Below are positions 9,345 to 20,200 of a stretch of DNA of 64,000 nt, piece by piece. This DNA comes from Leptospira vanthielii serovar Holland str. Waz Holland = ATCC 700522 (GTDB lineage Bacteria; Spirochaetota; Leptospiria; Leptospirales; Leptospiraceae), in the NCBI RefSeq assembly GCF_000332455.1, contig NZ_AOGY02000014.1:186001-250000 (forward strand), in the 5' to 3' direction. The notes below the pieces were generated by a model. It was not told where the DNA came from. It made no database searches and saw only the letters and a program-made list of their open reading frames with translations. The number at the start of each line of letters is the position of its first letter. Position 1 is the stretch's first letter. Made by a program: the position numbers and the translations under genes.

Positions 9345-10390
9345 ATTTTATTTCAAACCCGGCAAACATTCGTAAGTGGGAAAAGTTTAAAAAGAATAAA
9401 CGTGCATATTATTCAATGTTAATTCTTTTTTATACTTATGTTTTATCTTTGTTTTCACCACTTCTTATCAATAACAAACCATTGTTTATTTTATATGAAG
9501 GGAGTATTTCTTTTCCTATTTTTAGTTTTTATCCAGAAACAAAGTTTGGTGGGCTTAATCTAACAGAACCCAATTATAAAAAACTGAATAAAGAATCCAG
9601 GTTTGTTGATTCATCCAATTATATGCTCTTTCCTCCTGTTCCGTTTGGAGTCAATGAAGACAACTTAGAAAGTTTAGAGGAGGGAACAAATCCTCCTTCT
9701 ACACCAACACTACGACATTGGATGGGAACGGATGACCGTGGTCGGGATGTCTTTACTCGCATCATATATGGATATCGGTTGGCGATGACATTTAGTTTGA
9801 TCCTTATCATTGTTGAGATTCTACTCGCTTCCTTTATTGGTGGGATTCAAGGGTATTTTATGGGGCGATTGGATTTGTTTTTACAAAGGATTATAGAAAT
9901 TTTATCTGCGATTCCTTTTTTGTATCTGATTTTGATTATGGGTTCTTTTTTTGGACGGGGATTTATGGTACTTATTGTTACTTATGGATCTTTGAGTTGG
10001 ATTGGTCTTAGTTATTATATGCGTGGTGAGTTTTTAAAACTCCGCAAACAGCAGTTTGTTGATGCAGCAAAAACTTTGGGAGCCTCTTCGTTTTCGATTA
10101 TAATGCGTCATCTACTTCCCAATTCCATTACACCACTTGTTACTTTTTTACCTTTTATTTTAATTTCTGCAATCTCTGTTCTTTCTGCCCTTGATTTTTT
10201 GGGTTATGGAATCCCTGCACCGAATCCTTCCTGGGGAGAGTTGATTGGGCAAGGACGAGAAAGGCTCACTGCTTGGTGGTTGATTACCTTTCCGTCGGTT
10301 GCTTTGTTTCTAACCATTTTATTTTCTGCATTTGTGGGTGAAGGACTTCGTGATGCATTTGATCCAAAAGATAAGGTGGCTTACAAATGA
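9341..10390 (+). CDS. oligopeptide/microcin-C-type ABC transporter permease (YejE/OppC-like)
   Basis: Second permease of the pair, 349 residues. It has an N-terminal helix (about 20-42), a periplasmic loop of about 100 residues containing [19 protein letters not shown], typical of OppC/YejE proteins, and then five more helices. The EAA loop reads [27 protein letters not shown] 9341 overlaps the previous stop by four bases and the gene's own stop overlaps the ATPase gene by four, so translation of the operon is probably coupled. Confidence 0.9.
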   Translation: MNFISNPANIRKWEKFKKNKRAYYSMLILFYTYVLSLFSPLLINNKPLFILYEGSISFPIFSFYPETKFGGLNLTEPNYKKLNKESRFVDSSNYMLFPPVPFGVNEDNLESLEEGTNPPSTPTLRHWMGTDDRGRDVFTRIIYGYRLAMTFSLILIIVEILLASFIGGIQGYFMGRLDLFLQRIIEILSAIPFLYLILIMGSFFGRGFMVLIVTYGSLSWIGLSYYMRGEFLKLRKQQFVDAAKTLGASSFSIIMRHLLPNSITPLVTFLPFILISAISVLSALDFLGYGIPAPNPSWGELIGQGRERLTAWWLITFPSVALFLTILFSAFVGEGLRDAFDPKDKVAYK

Positions 10391-11376
10391 AAGAAATTGA
10401 AAAAGCCATCGAAGTCAAAGATCTTTCAATTCAAATCAAAACAGATGATGGAATTTTGCCCATTGTAGACAATGTTGATTTTTATTTGTCGAAAGGTGAG
10501 ACTTTGGCTCTTGTTGGGGAGTCCGGTTGCGGGAAGTCTATCACTAGTTTGGCGCTCACTAAGTTATTACCATCCAATACAACATTATATCCCACCGGAT
10601 CTATTTTATTTGAAGATAAGAACTTATTAGAAATGCCCACAGAGCACCTAATGACAGTTCGAGGAAGAAAAATTTCTTATGTATTTCAAGAGCCGTTTTC
10701 AGCTTTGAACCCTCTTCATAAAATTGGAGACCAACTCATAGAAGGTTTTTTGTTACATGGTCTTGGTTCGAAAAAACAAGCAGAAGAGAAGGCTATCTAT
10801 TTATTAGAAAGAGTAGGAATTACCGATGCAAGGCTTAGGCTTGGACAGTACCCGAATCAATTTTCTGGTGGGATGTTACAAAGAGTTTGTATTGCTATGG
10901 CACTGATGTGCGATCCTCAAATTTTGATCGCAGACGAACCGACGAGTGCCATTGATGTCACCATCCAATTACAGTTGATTGAACTCTTAAAAGAACTACG
11001 CAAAGAAAATGGAATGTCGGTTCTTTTTATTTCCCATGATATTGGTCTTGTGAGCCATATTGCCGATCGAATTGCCGTTATGTATGCGGGAAAGATCATT
11101 GAACAGGGAGGTGTTGGTGAAGTCATAGACAGTCCCAAACATCCTTACACACAAGCCTTAATTGCTGCTTATCCCACACATGAAAACATTGGTAAAAAGT
11201 TGGTAACTATTGAAGGGATTGTACCTTCTCCAAAATCGTATCCAACAGGATGTCGATTCCACACACGTTGTAACGAAAAACTTCCTATCTGTCACCAGTC
11301 AATTCCGAAGGATATATCTATTTCGGAGAACCAATCGGTAGAATGTTTTTTATATGGAGGAAAAAAAAGTGCTTAA
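10387..11376 (+). CDS. oligopeptide ABC transporter ATP-binding protein (OppD-like)
   Basis: Cytoplasmic ATPase of 329 residues. Walker A is GESGCGKS near residue 44, the signature is FSGGMLQR, Walker B is [12 protein letters not shown], and the switch His follows in [15 protein letters not shown]. The C-terminal oligopeptide-transporter extension is present, including [18 protein letters not shown], whose Cys residues in OppD-type proteins can hold an Fe-S cluster. It energises the two permeases encoded upstream together with the next gene's ATPase. Confidence 0.92.
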   Translation: MKEIEKAIEVKDLSIQIKTDDGILPIVDNVDFYLSKGETLALVGESGCGKSITSLALTKLLPSNTTLYPTGSILFEDKNLLEMPTEHLMTVRGRKISYVFQEPFSALNPLHKIGDQLIEGFLLHGLGSKKQAEEKAIYLLERVGITDARLRLGQYPNQFSGGMLQRVCIAMALMCDPQILIADEPTSAIDVTIQLQLIELLKELRKENGMSVLFISHDIGLVSHIADRIAVMYAGKIIEQGGVGEVIDSPKHPYTQALIAAYPTHENIGKKLVTIEGIVPSPKSYPTGCRFHTRCNEKLPICHQSIPKDISISENQSVECFLYGGKKSA

Positions 11377-12325
11377 TGTAAAAGACTTAGTTGTTTCGTA
11401 TAAACAATCGCAATCACTTTCTTTTTCTTCCAAACGACTTGTCGCCGTTGAGGGAGTTAGTTTTTCCATTCCCCAAGGAAAAATTTTAGGACTTGTCGGT
11501 GAGTCCGGTTGTGGTAAATCCACAATCGGCAGAGCCATTTTATCCTTATTGCCGTTTGATTCTGGTTCCATCCAGTTTGAAAATCAGGAAATCAAAAATA
11601 TTCCTAAAGAAAAACTAAAAGCACTCAAACGAAAAATCCAAGTGGTTTTCCAGGATCCTTATTCTTCGCTAAACCCGCGTTTTACGATTGAGGAAATCAT
11701 CACAGAAGGCCTACAGATCCATTTTCCTAATCTGTCTTTGTCGGAAAAAAAAGAAAAAGCAATTCAGGCACTCGCTGAAGTCAACTTACCGGCCGATATA
11801 TTGCATCGTTATCCCCATGAATTTAGCGGTGGACAAAGACAAAGGATTGCCATTGCCAGGGCCTTGATTTTAGAACCAAGTCTTGTGGTTTGTGATGAAG
11901 CGGTTTCGGCATTAGATATTTCCACTCAAGCACAAGTAATTAATAATATTTTGTTATTACGTGAGAAATATGGCCTATCTTATTTGTTTATATCTCATGA
12001 CTTGAACATTGTAAAACACGTATCGGATCGAATCGCTGTCATGTATTTAGGACAAATTGTCGAAGAATGTAGTCGTGATGAGATCACAAAAGCACCATTA
12101 CATCCTTATACGAAGGCATTATTCTCAGCTAGTTTTGATTTAAAAGATCGAACCAGAGTTTCTCAACCATTAATCGGCGAAATTCCTAGTTTGATGAATA
12201 AACCTCGCGGGTGTAGGTTCCATACGAGATGTCCTATTGTTCAAGATATTTGTAAAACGGAAGAACCTGCGGAAAGTTTTCCTACGCCTGCACGTAGAGT
12301 AAAATGTCATTTCCCTTTAAAATAA
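11369..12325 (+). CDS. oligopeptide ABC transporter ATP-binding protein (OppF-like)
   Basis: Second ATPase. I choose the GTG at 11369 because GGAGG at 11356-11360 lies eight bases upstream; an ATG at 11354 would include that sequence and add five residues. Motifs: Walker [10 protein letters not shown], signature FSGGQRQR, Walker B LVVCDEAVSALD, switch His in FISHDLNIVKHVSDR, and the C-terminal [15 protein letters not shown]. It pairs with the OppD-like protein. Its first eight bases overlap the stop of that gene. The downstream AsmA-like gene starts seven bases after this stop. Confidence 0.9.
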   Translation: MLNVKDLVVSYKQSQSLSFSSKRLVAVEGVSFSIPQGKILGLVGESGCGKSTIGRAILSLLPFDSGSIQFENQEIKNIPKEKLKALKRKIQVVFQDPYSSLNPRFTIEEIITEGLQIHFPNLSLSEKKEKAIQALAEVNLPADILHRYPHEFSGGQRQRIAIARALILEPSLVVCDEAVSALDISTQAQVINNILLLREKYGLSYLFISHDLNIVKHVSDRIAVMYLGQIVEECSRDEITKAPLHPYTKALFSASFDLKDRTRVSQPLIGEIPSLMNKPRGCRFHTRCPIVQDICKTEEPAESFPTPARRVKCHFPLK

Positions 12326-12332
12326 AATTCTA

Positions 12333-14408
12333 ATGAAGTTAAGCATTCGAGACAAAATCAAAGGAGTCGTCGGTAAAATCCTACTGACTCTGATTTTTGT
12401 CGTTTCTATGACTATGTTTTTTATTCTGTATCCACTATTAGCAGATCCAGACTATTATAAAAAACTAATTCTCGACACGACAAACCAACTAACGGGACTA
12501 GAGGTGAACTATCAATCTTCAGAACCTGTATTTTTTCCATTTCCAGGAATTGAATTGGCTGAGGTAACTGTATCAAAAAACAATGATGAGTTAATTCAAG
12601 TCCACAAACTTAGGATTGAAGTTTATTATGGAGTTTTTGTTGGACAACCTTTAGAAATAAAAAAGATCTATCTCAATACGGGCACTGTGGAAATTGCTCG
12701 TGAAAAGGACGAATCCTTTCCAATTTTTGAAAGAATCCTTTCCAAAGCTGAATCCTCTGCCCAAGAAACAAAAGAGTCCATTGAAGAAGTTGTTCAATCT
12801 GAAACAAAGTATTACTTCTCAAAGACTTTTGCAAACTTTGTAAACCAAATTGAAATTAAAAACATTACCATTCTTTTTGAAGATAAACTGTACTCTCGCA
12901 ATATCAAGTTGTATCTTTGGGAAACCACTTTTCAGTTAGATCCTGATTTGCGTAATTTGGATGTTTATGTTTATGGTAAACTAAATGGTGATCCCATTTC
13001 ATTTAGTACAAATGTATTATTTGTTACAGATGAAATGAGTTATGAATCTGCACGTATAGAAGGCGAATTTTCATTTCAAAATTTAAAAGGAACAGATCTT
13101 CACGATATAGTGATCATTTTTACTAATGGAGATTTGCGATTTGCAAAAACGACAGGTAACATTTCTTTTTATAAGCGAGATGAAGCAAAAATATTTGCTA
13201 TCGTAGATCGAATGCATATTCGTGATTTGGCATTAAAAGATGGTAAAACTTTTGCAGATGGGTATGTCTCAACGATTATGAATTATGATATTCGTGAGGC
13301 TAAATTATCTTTCGCCAACGTTGTTGTTGATTGGAAAGGAAAGTCTAAGTTAAACGGATCGGGATATGTTAACTTTTTAAAACCGCCTTTGTCTCCAACA
13401 ATATCTTTTGAAGGAACTTCAGATTATTTAGATGTTCCTAGTATCATCAAAGTCATCAAAATCTGGGTGGATCCTGATTTCGAAAAATCAATTCTTACAA
13501 GAGATATACCAAGCACTGGTTATGTGAATCGAATGAATGTGTATTTGACTTTTAATTTAAGAAATCTAAATGCTGAGGATTTTCATGCTGATTCTCTAAA
13601 ACTAAATCTTCATTATGCAAAAAGAAAATTAAATATTACAAAATATGAATTAAAGGCTTATGAAGGAATGGCGGTCGGAACCGGGCATTATCTTTGGGGA
13701 AATAATGCTGGTCTTGAAATCAAAGGGAATGTCAAAAATTTAAGTGTAGCACCTATACTTACTGATCTTTTTAAAATTTCACCTATCACTGGAAGTTTGG
13801 ATTCCGAATTTGTTTTGTCATCACCTGCGGATACAGAAGATGCTCTCATTTCCAACCTATCCGTCACTGGTAACATCAATGCAAATCATGGAGAATTACT
13901 AAGTTATACAAACATTTTAAAACCTATCAGTTCAATTGGTAGCGTAATCAACTTGAAAAAGATAGATTTTAGCCGAGCTACACCATATAACGAACTAAAG
14001 TTCGATTTTCATTACGCAAAGGAAACCATTGAAATAATGAATTTCACATTAAAAGCAGATGGAATTGCAGGGGCTGGTGGTGGAAAGATTGGATTCAATA
14101 AAAACATCGATATGAAATTCACCGTTGGATTCCCAGGTGTTGCTGGCAGAGCTTTAAAACTTCCCATCATCTATCGTGGAACCTATGGAGTTTCGACCCC
14201 ATTCATTGATCCCATTTGGCTTGGTTCCGTCTATGCAGGTACCATCTTTCTTGCAAGTCCTGCGGGTGCCGCTGTTGGTGGGATTGCAGGATCAGCTATG
14301 TCTGACTATGTTGATAAAGCTGTGGATAATGTTTCTGGTGGTGTAAAAAAAGGTTGGAAGGGAATTAAATCACTGTTTGGTGAGGAAGAGGAAGAAAAGG
14401 AAAAATAA
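12333..14408 (+). CDS. AsmA-family envelope protein
   Basis: A 691-residue protein anchored by one N-terminal transmembrane segment (about residues 15-37), with a long periplasmic region of repeated beta-strand pairs. The opening DPDYYKKLILDTTNQLTG and FPGIELAEVTV match the AsmA N-terminal domain, and the C-terminal third (FDFHYAKETIEIMNFTLKA, GGGKIGFNK) matches the AsmA C-terminal domain. AsmA-like proteins form bridge-like grooves implicated in phospholipid movement to the outer membrane; that role here is inference. The C-terminus has a small-residue stretch and an acidic, Lys-containing tail. It starts seven bases after the ABC ATPase gene. Confidence 0.8.
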   Translation: MKLSIRDKIKGVVGKILLTLIFVVSMTMFFILYPLLADPDYYKKLILDTTNQLTGLEVNYQSSEPVFFPFPGIELAEVTVSKNNDELIQVHKLRIEVYYGVFVGQPLEIKKIYLNTGTVEIAREKDESFPIFERILSKAESSAQETKESIEEVVQSETKYYFSKTFANFVNQIEIKNITILFEDKLYSRNIKLYLWETTFQLDPDLRNLDVYVYGKLNGDPISFSTNVLFVTDEMSYESARIEGEFSFQNLKGTDLHDIVIIFTNGDLRFAKTTGNISFYKRDEAKIFAIVDRMHIRDLALKDGKTFADGYVSTIMNYDIREAKLSFANVVVDWKGKSKLNGSGYVNFLKPPLSPTISFEGTSDYLDVPSIIKVIKIWVDPDFEKSILTRDIPSTGYVNRMNVYLTFNLRNLNAEDFHADSLKLNLHYAKRKLNITKYELKAYEGMAVGTGHYLWGNNAGLEIKGNVKNLSVAPILTDLFKISPITGSLDSEFVLSSPADTEDALISNLSVTGNINANHGELLSYTNILKPISSIGSVINLKKIDFSRATPYNELKFDFHYAKETIEIMNFTLKADGIAGAGGGKIGFNKNIDMKFTVGFPGVAGRALKLPIIYRGTYGVSTPFIDPIWLGSVYAGTIFLASPAGAAVGGIAGSAMSDYVDKAVDNVSGGVKKGWKGIKSLFGEEEEEKEK

Positions 14409-14475
14409 AACCAACGTATGAATCACTGATGACAAAGTATGACAACGATGGTAAGTAAGACTTAGAAAAGAAATT

Positions 14476-16251
14476 TCATTCCTCTTCGTTACGAATCGGA
14501 ATTCCTTCCTTTTTCAAAATTTTGAGAGCGTTTGTGGAACCGGACACCCCATCTCGAATTTGATAATCAAAATCCATTTGTCCATCTACTTCTAGTTCTG
14601 TGAAGTGGAATCGTTTGGCCCAAGGAATTTCTGCGAGTTTTAAATCGTGAGTTGTTAAAAATACTATCGTTTGTTTTTCCCGTAAGACAGAAAGAATCTC
14701 TCTAGTGGCAATGTAACGTTCTTTGGAATTCGTTCCCTTTAGAATTTCGTCCAAAAATAAAATAGGAACTTTCTTGTGATTGTCTGCCGTTTGGATGATG
14801 GAAGACAAACGCCTCACTTCACTATAAAAAAAGGAAACCCCATCTTCCATGGAATCTTGTGAGCGAATCAGTGTATGGATTTGGAATTCAGGAAGTTCAA
14901 ATTCGGAACCAAGTACAGGAGCTCCCGTTCCCGCAAGTAACAATGACATGGCGATGGATCTTAGATAAGTAGTCTTTCCACTCATATTAGATCCTGTGAC
15001 AATCATTAAATCACCAGGTAACATTTTGGTGAGTGGATTGAACACACGGCTTTCTTTGGGAAGTAAAGGATGAACCAAACTCATCGCACTTAAGGTTCCT
15101 CCGGGAGAAGAAGTGGCAAAGTTAGCTTCTGGAAACAAAAACCCAAAATTCACAAAAGGAAGCTCTGCATCTGTTTTTATGATAAGAACTTGCAGATCAT
15201 TCCAAAGATTTTCAAACTTTAGTTTCCATTTTTCTAAGGACTTAATTTTCCATAGGTCCCACAAACATAAAATATTGAGAACGAGGTGAGGGAGGGGAGA
15301 GATGAGTAATTCGGAAGAATCTCCCAAAGAAGAAATTTGACCTATCATTCGTTTGGTGGTCTTTCGATCTTTTGCCAAATAAACAAAAGTTTTTTCAAAT
15401 CTTCCTGCCGCAGAAGACAAAGTTTTAATTTCTTTCCATTGTTTTAATGAGTCATTTCTGTAACTCAAAAATAATAGTCCATTGGTTAGTAGAAGTAAAG
15501 GGATCAGGGGCAAATCAAATAACAATCCCAGAACCAAATAAATAGGCGAGAATATCCCCCAAATTGGGAAAAAATACTTTAAAAACCCTCTTTTTTTCCA
15601 AAAAGAATTTTCTGCACTCACCCGCGGTAGAGGAAACTTTTCATTGGTTTCTGATTCAGGAACCAAAAATTTTCGGAGCAAATGGTAAGCACGGAAAGGT
15701 TGGTTTAAAATTTTTTTAATTTCACTAGGGTCAAAACTTAAGTTTATATCTTCAATTGGTTCTTGCAAAAAACGTTTGAGATAGGTTTGAAATCCAATTT
15801 CGGTAATGGTGGTATCATAAATTCCAAGAAATCCCTGTTTGGTGCAAAGGTCTAAATCAATCGATAGAGGGTGGTTCCGTACAACTTCTGGATATTCCCA
15901 AAGTTCTCTTGTTTTTAACTTTTTAAACTCACCACGGAGTCTGTAGATTTCTTCTTGGATAAAACTGTAGGTTTTTTTTGCATATTGGATCTGTATTTTC
16001 CGCTTCGCATACAACTGCACTAAATAGACAAAAGGAATGAGAATGAGAAAGGAATACGCATATTCTTTCCAGGATTGTTTGGTTAGATAACAAAGTATGA
16101 GAGCACTAGTAAAAAGGGTAAAGGTAACAAAGCGGAAAATAGAAACTTTCCTTAGTTTTTGAGAAAGGGATTGTATTTTGTTTTGGTAACGTTTGTTCCT
16201 AAGGTTTAGGAAAACATAAGTTGGGTTAGTGGAAAAGGGGTCGTTCGTAAT
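14476..16251 (-). CDS. membrane-bound MutS-like ATPase, non-canonical start
   Basis: MutS core ATPase without mismatch-recognition domains. Near the C-terminus: Walker [14 protein letters not shown], then [18 protein letters not shown], Walker [13 protein letters not shown] and [12 protein letters not shown]. Two hydrophobic segments lie in the middle ([20 protein letters not shown] and [11 protein letters not shown]). The first ATG/GTG/TTG in frame is the GTG at 16018-16020, but the frame is open to a stop at 16282-16284. The intervening 77 codons encode a family-like N-terminus ([18 protein letters not shown], then [18 protein letters not shown]). I therefore place the start at ATT 16249-16251, with AGGGAAG upstream. 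This is inference. Function of this family is unknown; it is not a replacement for MutS. Confidence 0.7.
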   Translation of the reverse strand: MTNDPFSTNPTYVFLNLRNKRYQNKIQSLSQKLRKVSIFRFVTFTLFTSALILCYLTKQSWKEYAYSFLILIPFVYLVQLYAKRKIQIQYAKKTYSFIQEEIYRLRGEFKKLKTRELWEYPEVVRNHPLSIDLDLCTKQGFLGIYDTTITEIGFQTYLKRFLQEPIEDINLSFDPSEIKKILNQPFRAYHLLRKFLVPESETNEKFPLPRVSAENSFWKKRGFLKYFFPIWGIFSPIYLVLGLLFDLPLIPLLLLTNGLLFLSYRNDSLKQWKEIKTLSSAAGRFEKTFVYLAKDRKTTKRMIGQISSLGDSSELLISPLPHLVLNILCLWDLWKIKSLEKWKLKFENLWNDLQVLIIKTDAELPFVNFGFLFPEANFATSSPGGTLSAMSLVHPLLPKESRVFNPLTKMLPGDLMIVTGSNMSGKTTYLRSIAMSLLLAGTGAPVLGSEFELPEFQIHTLIRSQDSMEDGVSFFYSEVRRLSSIIQTADNHKKVPILFLDEILKGTNSKERYIATREILSVLREKQTIVFLTTHDLKLAEIPWAKRFHFTELEVDGQMDFDYQIRDGVSGSTNALKILKKEGIPIRNEEE

Positions 16252-16456
16252 TTTCTTCTTCCCTGCGAGAAATCTCTGTGTCTAGAACACGGATGAGACT
16301 TCCTAAGTCATTTAATCTCCATTTGTCGGTCAGACGACCTCTTTCTCGACCCGAAAATTTGTTCAAATACAGGGTGCCAAATAGGTCTTCCCCATACTCG
16401 TAAGCTACGAAACGCCCGTTTCGTCTGCCAGTAGAATTTTCCAATCGAATCGTCAT
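16226..16456 (-). CDS. small basic protein of unknown function
   Basis: A 76-residue reading frame from ATG 16454-16456, rich in Arg and Tyr ([19 protein letters not shown], then [19 protein letters not shown]). There is no signal peptide or membrane segment. The composition and amphipathic C-terminal helix look protein-like, and its end overlaps the inferred start of the MutS-like gene by 26 bases, suggesting translational coupling. No family recognised; a vague resemblance to WGR-type small domains is not enough for a call. A competing frame on the same strand (16308-16538) with a hydrophobic N-terminus is less convincing. Confidence 0.45.
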   Translation of the reverse strand: MTIRLENSTGRRNGRFVAYEYGEDLFGTLYLNKFSGRERGRLTDKWRLNDLGSLIRVLDTEISRREEENYERPLFH

Positions 16457-16621
16457 GAACGAATACCAATAACCAGATAAAAAAAAATAGTACAAGCAAA
16501 ATTTTTTGCTTCAGGATATTCATTTTCCGGCGATACATATATTGGGGAAAGGCTACCTACCACGGATGGTGGGAAACCTTAAAAACAAATACCCCGGAAA
16601 CCGGAAAGCACGGAGGCTTGT

Positions 16622-16834
16622 ATGGATTTCTATCCCGATATGAATTTGGAGTTTAAAAGCTCCTTTGTGAAGACCAACCAGTTTTTAGCCAACACACAAG
16701 ACGAAAGCCTGCTCCCACAAATGGGACTTGCGGCAGGTAACCTACTCAATCTCTCTCAAATGACCAAACTCCGCGAAATTCGCGAACGCCATCTGAAAAA
16801 AGGACACCAACGCGAAGGGTTCCACTGGGACTAA
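16622..16834 (+). CDS. small hypothetical protein
   Basis: Seventy residues starting at ATG 16622 with a good GGAGG ribosome binding site six bases upstream. The protein has no signal or membrane segment; the C-terminal half is a charged helix (MTKLREIRERHLKKGHQ). Not recognised. It precedes the acyl-CoA synthetase by 68 bases, and a candidate promoter lies between them, so the two are probably transcribed separately. Confidence 0.55.
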   Translation: MDFYPDMNLEFKSSFVKTNQFLANTQDESLLPQMGLAAGNLLNLSQMTKLREIRERHLKKGHQREGFHWD

Positions 16835-16849
16835 ATGCCTAAATTTCTC

Positions 16850-16877
16850 TTGACCATCTGAAAGTAGGGTCTATCAT
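16850..16877 (+). promoter_or_regulatory. candidate sigma-70 promoter for acyl-CoA synthetase
   Basis: TTGACC at 16850-16855 and TATCAT at 16872-16877, spacing 16, each one mismatch from the consensus hexamers, 26-53 bases before the ATG at 16903. Confidence 0.45.
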
Positions 16878-16902
16878 AAAGACCGCTTTTAGATGGAGAG
16901 AT

Positions 16903-18951
16903 ATGGCAAATAACCTAGCAGAAGTTTATAAGGAATCCGCAGAAAAATTTGGTCCAAGACCCGCATTCTGGTATAAGAATGCCCAAAAGGATTACCAAGC
17001 CCTCACTTACAAGGAACTTTATGAAGACGGGCTCGCACTTGCCGAAGCCCTCGTTGATTTAGGAGTTAAGGCAAGAGAACACATTGGAGTTCTCGCTGAC
17101 AACCGTATGGAATGGATCATCGCCGATTGTGCGGTGTTAACTGCAGGTGCCGCCAACGTTCCTCGGGGTTCTGATATCACAGATTCAGAAATTGTTTATA
17201 TTTTGAACCATTCGGAAGCCAAGATTGTTTTTGTTGAGAACGACAAAGTTTACGAAAAATACAAAAACAACAAATCCCAAGTGAAGTCGGTAAAAACCGT
17301 CATCATTATGGACAAAGACACCAAACTCAAATCAGGTGCTGGAATTCTTCATTTTTATGATCTCCTTGAAAAAGGGAGAGATATGCGTGCCAAAGGAAAA
17401 AGAGAAGCTGAAAAACGAATGGCCGGAATCAAACCGGACGATTTGTACACTCTCATTTATACTTCTGGAACCACGGGAATGCCAAAGGGTGTTATGCTTA
17501 TGCATTCCAACATGATCCACCAAATGCACTATGTAGTTCCTCGTGTTGCTAAAGTATCACCTGACGATCGTATGTTGTCCATTCTCCCCGTTTGGCATAT
17601 CTTTGAACGTGTTGTTGAGTACTTTGCGATTATTAACGGTGGTTCCACTTATTATACAAAAGTAACAGAACTTCGTAACGACATCCAAAAAGCAAGACCT
17701 ACCTTTATGGCTTCGGCTCCCCGTGTTTGGGAAAGTATTTACAATGGGATTTACACTCGCATTAACGACCCAAAACAAACTCCTCCTGTGAGAAGATTTT
17801 TGTTCAAAGTAGCTTACTTTTTTTCGAAACACTACCATGCTGCCATTCGATTTTTAAAAGGTTGGGAAGTTGACTATGAAGGAAGAAATATTTTTCAATC
17901 ATTAGGATTGTCTGTTTTATCTGTCATTAAACTTTTGTTAACTGGTCCATTCACTGTGACTATCCTTGCCATTTTGGCAGCACAGTTTGGATTGCCTGAG
18001 GAGAGTGCCTTCAAAACTCCACTTTATGTGATTGCGGGCCTCGGAGCTCTTTTTAACTCCTTTACTTTGGATCGAATTGTTCTCTCCAAAATTCGCCAAG
18101 CTACGGGTGGACATTTACGTGCCACTTTATCTGGTGGTGGAGCTCTGCAAAAACATGTGGATGCTTTCTTTATGGATATTGGGATTACAGTTCTTGAAGG
18201 TTACGGAATGACAGAAACAGGTCCTGTGATTTCGGCTCGGACTTTTGACAGACCAGTGATGGGATCAGTCGGTGATATTGTTCCTTTAAGCCAAGTGCAA
18301 ATTCGTGATGATGTTGGAAATGTCCTTTGTCATATCGACGACAAAAGAAATATCATCTTTGGTAAGTTAGGTGTTAAGGGTGTGGTTCACATCAAAGGGC
18401 CTCAGGTAATGAAAGGATACTACAAAAATCCAGAAACTACCAAAAAGACAATTGTGGACAATTGGTTGAATACCGGTGACATCGGTATGATTAACTTTAA
18501 AAAAACCCTGACTCTCACGGGTCGTGCCAAGGATACTATCGTTCTTCTTGGTGGAGAAAACGTAGAACCAGTTCCAATCGAAAATAAAATCGATGAATCA
18601 ACTTACATCAAACAGTCGATGATTGTGGGCCAAGACCAAAAAGTCCTCGGTGCTATCATCGTTCCTGATTTTGATGCTCTCATTCCTTGGGCAGAAGAAA
18701 ATGGAATCTCTGAAAAAAATCCTGATAAACTAATCACCAATCCAAGGATTGTAGATTTTTACAAAAAGGAAGTTCGTAATTTTAACAGTGTTAAAACTGG
18801 ATTCAAAAACTTTGAACAAGTGCAGTACGTAACACTCATTACAAAACCATTCGAAGTTGGTGATGAGCTAACAAACCTAATGAAGATGAAACGACACGTA
18901 ATTACGGAAAAATACAAAGACAGAATTTTGGAACTCTACAAAAACAGTTAA
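16903..18951 (+). CDS. long-chain acyl-CoA synthetase (AMP-forming)
   Basis: A 682-residue ANL-superfamily enzyme that activates fatty acids to acyl-CoA through an acyl-adenylate. The P-loop motif [19 protein letters not shown] is near residue 190, followed by [10 protein letters not shown], the A5 motif [10 protein letters not shown] and the C-terminal hinge [10 protein letters not shown] with [19 protein letters not shown]. An insertion around 340-380 is hydrophobic ([20 protein letters not shown]), suggesting membrane association, as in other Leptospira and Bacteroidota long forms. The start has GGAGAG upstream. It runs directly into an enoyl-CoA hydratase-like gene, consistent with fatty-acid use as the main carbon source in leptospires. 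Confidence 0.92.
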   Translation: MANNLAEVYKESAEKFGPRPAFWYKNAQKDYQALTYKELYEDGLALAEALVDLGVKAREHIGVLADNRMEWIIADCAVLTAGAANVPRGSDITDSEIVYILNHSEAKIVFVENDKVYEKYKNNKSQVKSVKTVIIMDKDTKLKSGAGILHFYDLLEKGRDMRAKGKREAEKRMAGIKPDDLYTLIYTSGTTGMPKGVMLMHSNMIHQMHYVVPRVAKVSPDDRMLSILPVWHIFERVVEYFAIINGGSTYYTKVTELRNDIQKARPTFMASAPRVWESIYNGIYTRINDPKQTPPVRRFLFKVAYFFSKHYHAAIRFLKGWEVDYEGRNIFQSLGLSVLSVIKLLLTGPFTVTILAILAAQFGLPEESAFKTPLYVIAGLGALFNSFTLDRIVLSKIRQATGGHLRATLSGGGALQKHVDAFFMDIGITVLEGYGMTETGPVISARTFDRPVMGSVGDIVPLSQVQIRDDVGNVLCHIDDKRNIIFGKLGVKGVVHIKGPQVMKGYYKNPETTKKTIVDNWLNTGDIGMINFKKTLTLTGRAKDTIVLLGGENVEPVPIENKIDESTYIKQSMIVGQDQKVLGAIIVPDFDALIPWAEENGISEKNPDKLITNPRIVDFYKKEVRNFNSVKTGFKNFEQVQYVTLITKPFEVGDELTNLMKMKRHVITEKYKDRILELYKNS

Positions 18952-18952
18952 T

Positions 18953-19729
18953 ATGACTCCATTTGCAGAGATTTTTCATGGAGACCGCATCTTGGAAATC
19001 AAGATGCAGTCCAATGAAAAGAACACATTTGATTTTGAAGCTTTCGTATTATTCGAACAAATCTTAAAAAAACATGCAGAAAATCCAAATTTGCGTGTTT
19101 TACTTTTTACATCCGCACAAACGCAGTTTTTTTCCAACGGGATCGAACCCACACTGATGTATGGAAAATCAGAATCCGATGTTCGTAAGTCCGTGGAACA
19201 GTTGTTAATAACTGCACAAACCTATTTTCATTTTCCGGTTCCTACCATTGCTGTAGTTAACGGACATTGTATGGCCGCAGGAGCTGTATTTGCACTTTTT
19301 TCTGACTATCGGTATATGGTGGACAAAGGGGCAAGGATTGGATTTTCCGAAGCCATTGTTGGTCTTAACTTCCCATCCATTCCAACCATTGTTTTACAAG
19401 ATTTGGTAGGTGTCAAAGTTGCTCGTGACCTTCTTTATACGGGAAAACAAATCAAAGGTCCCGAAGCAAAAGAAATTGGACTTGTAGATGAATTGTATAG
19501 CGCCGAAACATTGTTTGGTGAATCAATGAAATTTGCTGAATCACTTGCAAAACTCACGAACAACTCAAGCAGGGGAATGAAAACTGCCTTACGAGAACCC
19601 TATCGTAACCGAATGGAATCTCTTTTTCAAATCGATGCAGATCTTTTTACAAAGGTGATTTTATCTCCTGATGGACAGGAAGGATTTCACTCCCTCATCG
19701 AAAAACGTAGACCCAAGTTCATTACTTAA
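18953..19729 (+). CDS. enoyl-CoA hydratase/isomerase family protein
   Basis: Crotonase-fold protein of 258 residues starting one base after the synthetase stop. The oxyanion-hole regions are visible: LLFTSAQTQFFSNGIEP and NGHCMAAGAVFALFSDYRYM, then GFSEAIVGLNFPSIP. The second catalytic-type Glu of hydratases is not obvious; the pattern is closer to delta3,delta2-enoyl-CoA isomerases, so isomerase is as likely as hydratase. It probably acts with the upstream synthetase in beta-oxidation. Confidence 0.8.
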   Translation: MTPFAEIFHGDRILEIKMQSNEKNTFDFEAFVLFEQILKKHAENPNLRVLLFTSAQTQFFSNGIEPTLMYGKSESDVRKSVEQLLITAQTYFHFPVPTIAVVNGHCMAAGAVFALFSDYRYMVDKGARIGFSEAIVGLNFPSIPTIVLQDLVGVKVARDLLYTGKQIKGPEAKEIGLVDELYSAETLFGESMKFAESLAKLTNNSSRGMKTALREPYRNRMESLFQIDADLFTKVILSPDGQEGFHSLIEKRRPKFIT

Positions 19730-19855
19730 TATCTAGATTTATTTGTTCGATCTGTTGGGCAATTTGAGTAAAATTCTACGTCCTGCATTGGGTATAACAA
19801 ATTGCCACAATTGACTCCCTGGTTACTTTTAAAAGTCTAACAATAAGGAGTTACT

Positions 19856-20197
19856 ATGTCAGAAAACAATCATTATTATAACGCAAAAGATCTTGGTAAA
19901 TTTGGCGAAATTGGTCGTACTAATCCTGCTTTAGCAGACAAATTTTTCGGATATTACAATGCGGTGATGGCAGAGGGTGCTCTCACAGAAAGAGAAAAGG
20001 CACTCATTGCCCTGGCTGTGGCACATGCCTTAAAGTGTCCTTATTGCATTGATGCTTATACCACTACTTCATTACAAAAAGGTGCAGACGAAGCGCAAAT
20101 GAATGAAGCAGTTCATGTAGCAGCAGCGATGGCCGCTGGAATCAGTTTGGTTCATAGTGTTCAAATGCAAAATAAAATTGATGAACTTTCTTTTTAG
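19856..20197 (+). CDS. AhpD-like (carboxymuconolactone decarboxylase family) protein of the arsenosugar pair
   Basis: Small all-helical protein, 113 residues, with the CxxC-containing AhpD motif in ALKCPYCIDAYT near residue 60. Alkylhydroperoxidase-type activity uses these two Cys. TAAGGAG lies six bases before the ATG. It is three bases upstream of an ArsS-type radical SAM gene. That pairing is the one for which the family label arsenosugar-biosynthesis-associated peroxidase-like protein is used. Its direct role in arsenosugar formation has not been shown to my knowledge. Confidence 0.85.
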   Translation: MSENNHYYNAKDLGKFGEIGRTNPALADKFFGYYNAVMAEGALTEREKALIALAVAHALKCPYCIDAYTTTSLQKGADEAQMNEAVHVAAAMAAGISLVHSVQMQNKIDELSF

Positions 20198-20200
20198 TTT

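Noticed and set aside
16308..16538. Minus-strand frame with hydrophobic N-terminus near the MutS-like gene
   Set aside because: Overlaps a better small gene in another frame and lacks a good ribosome binding site; kept as a weaker alternative only.
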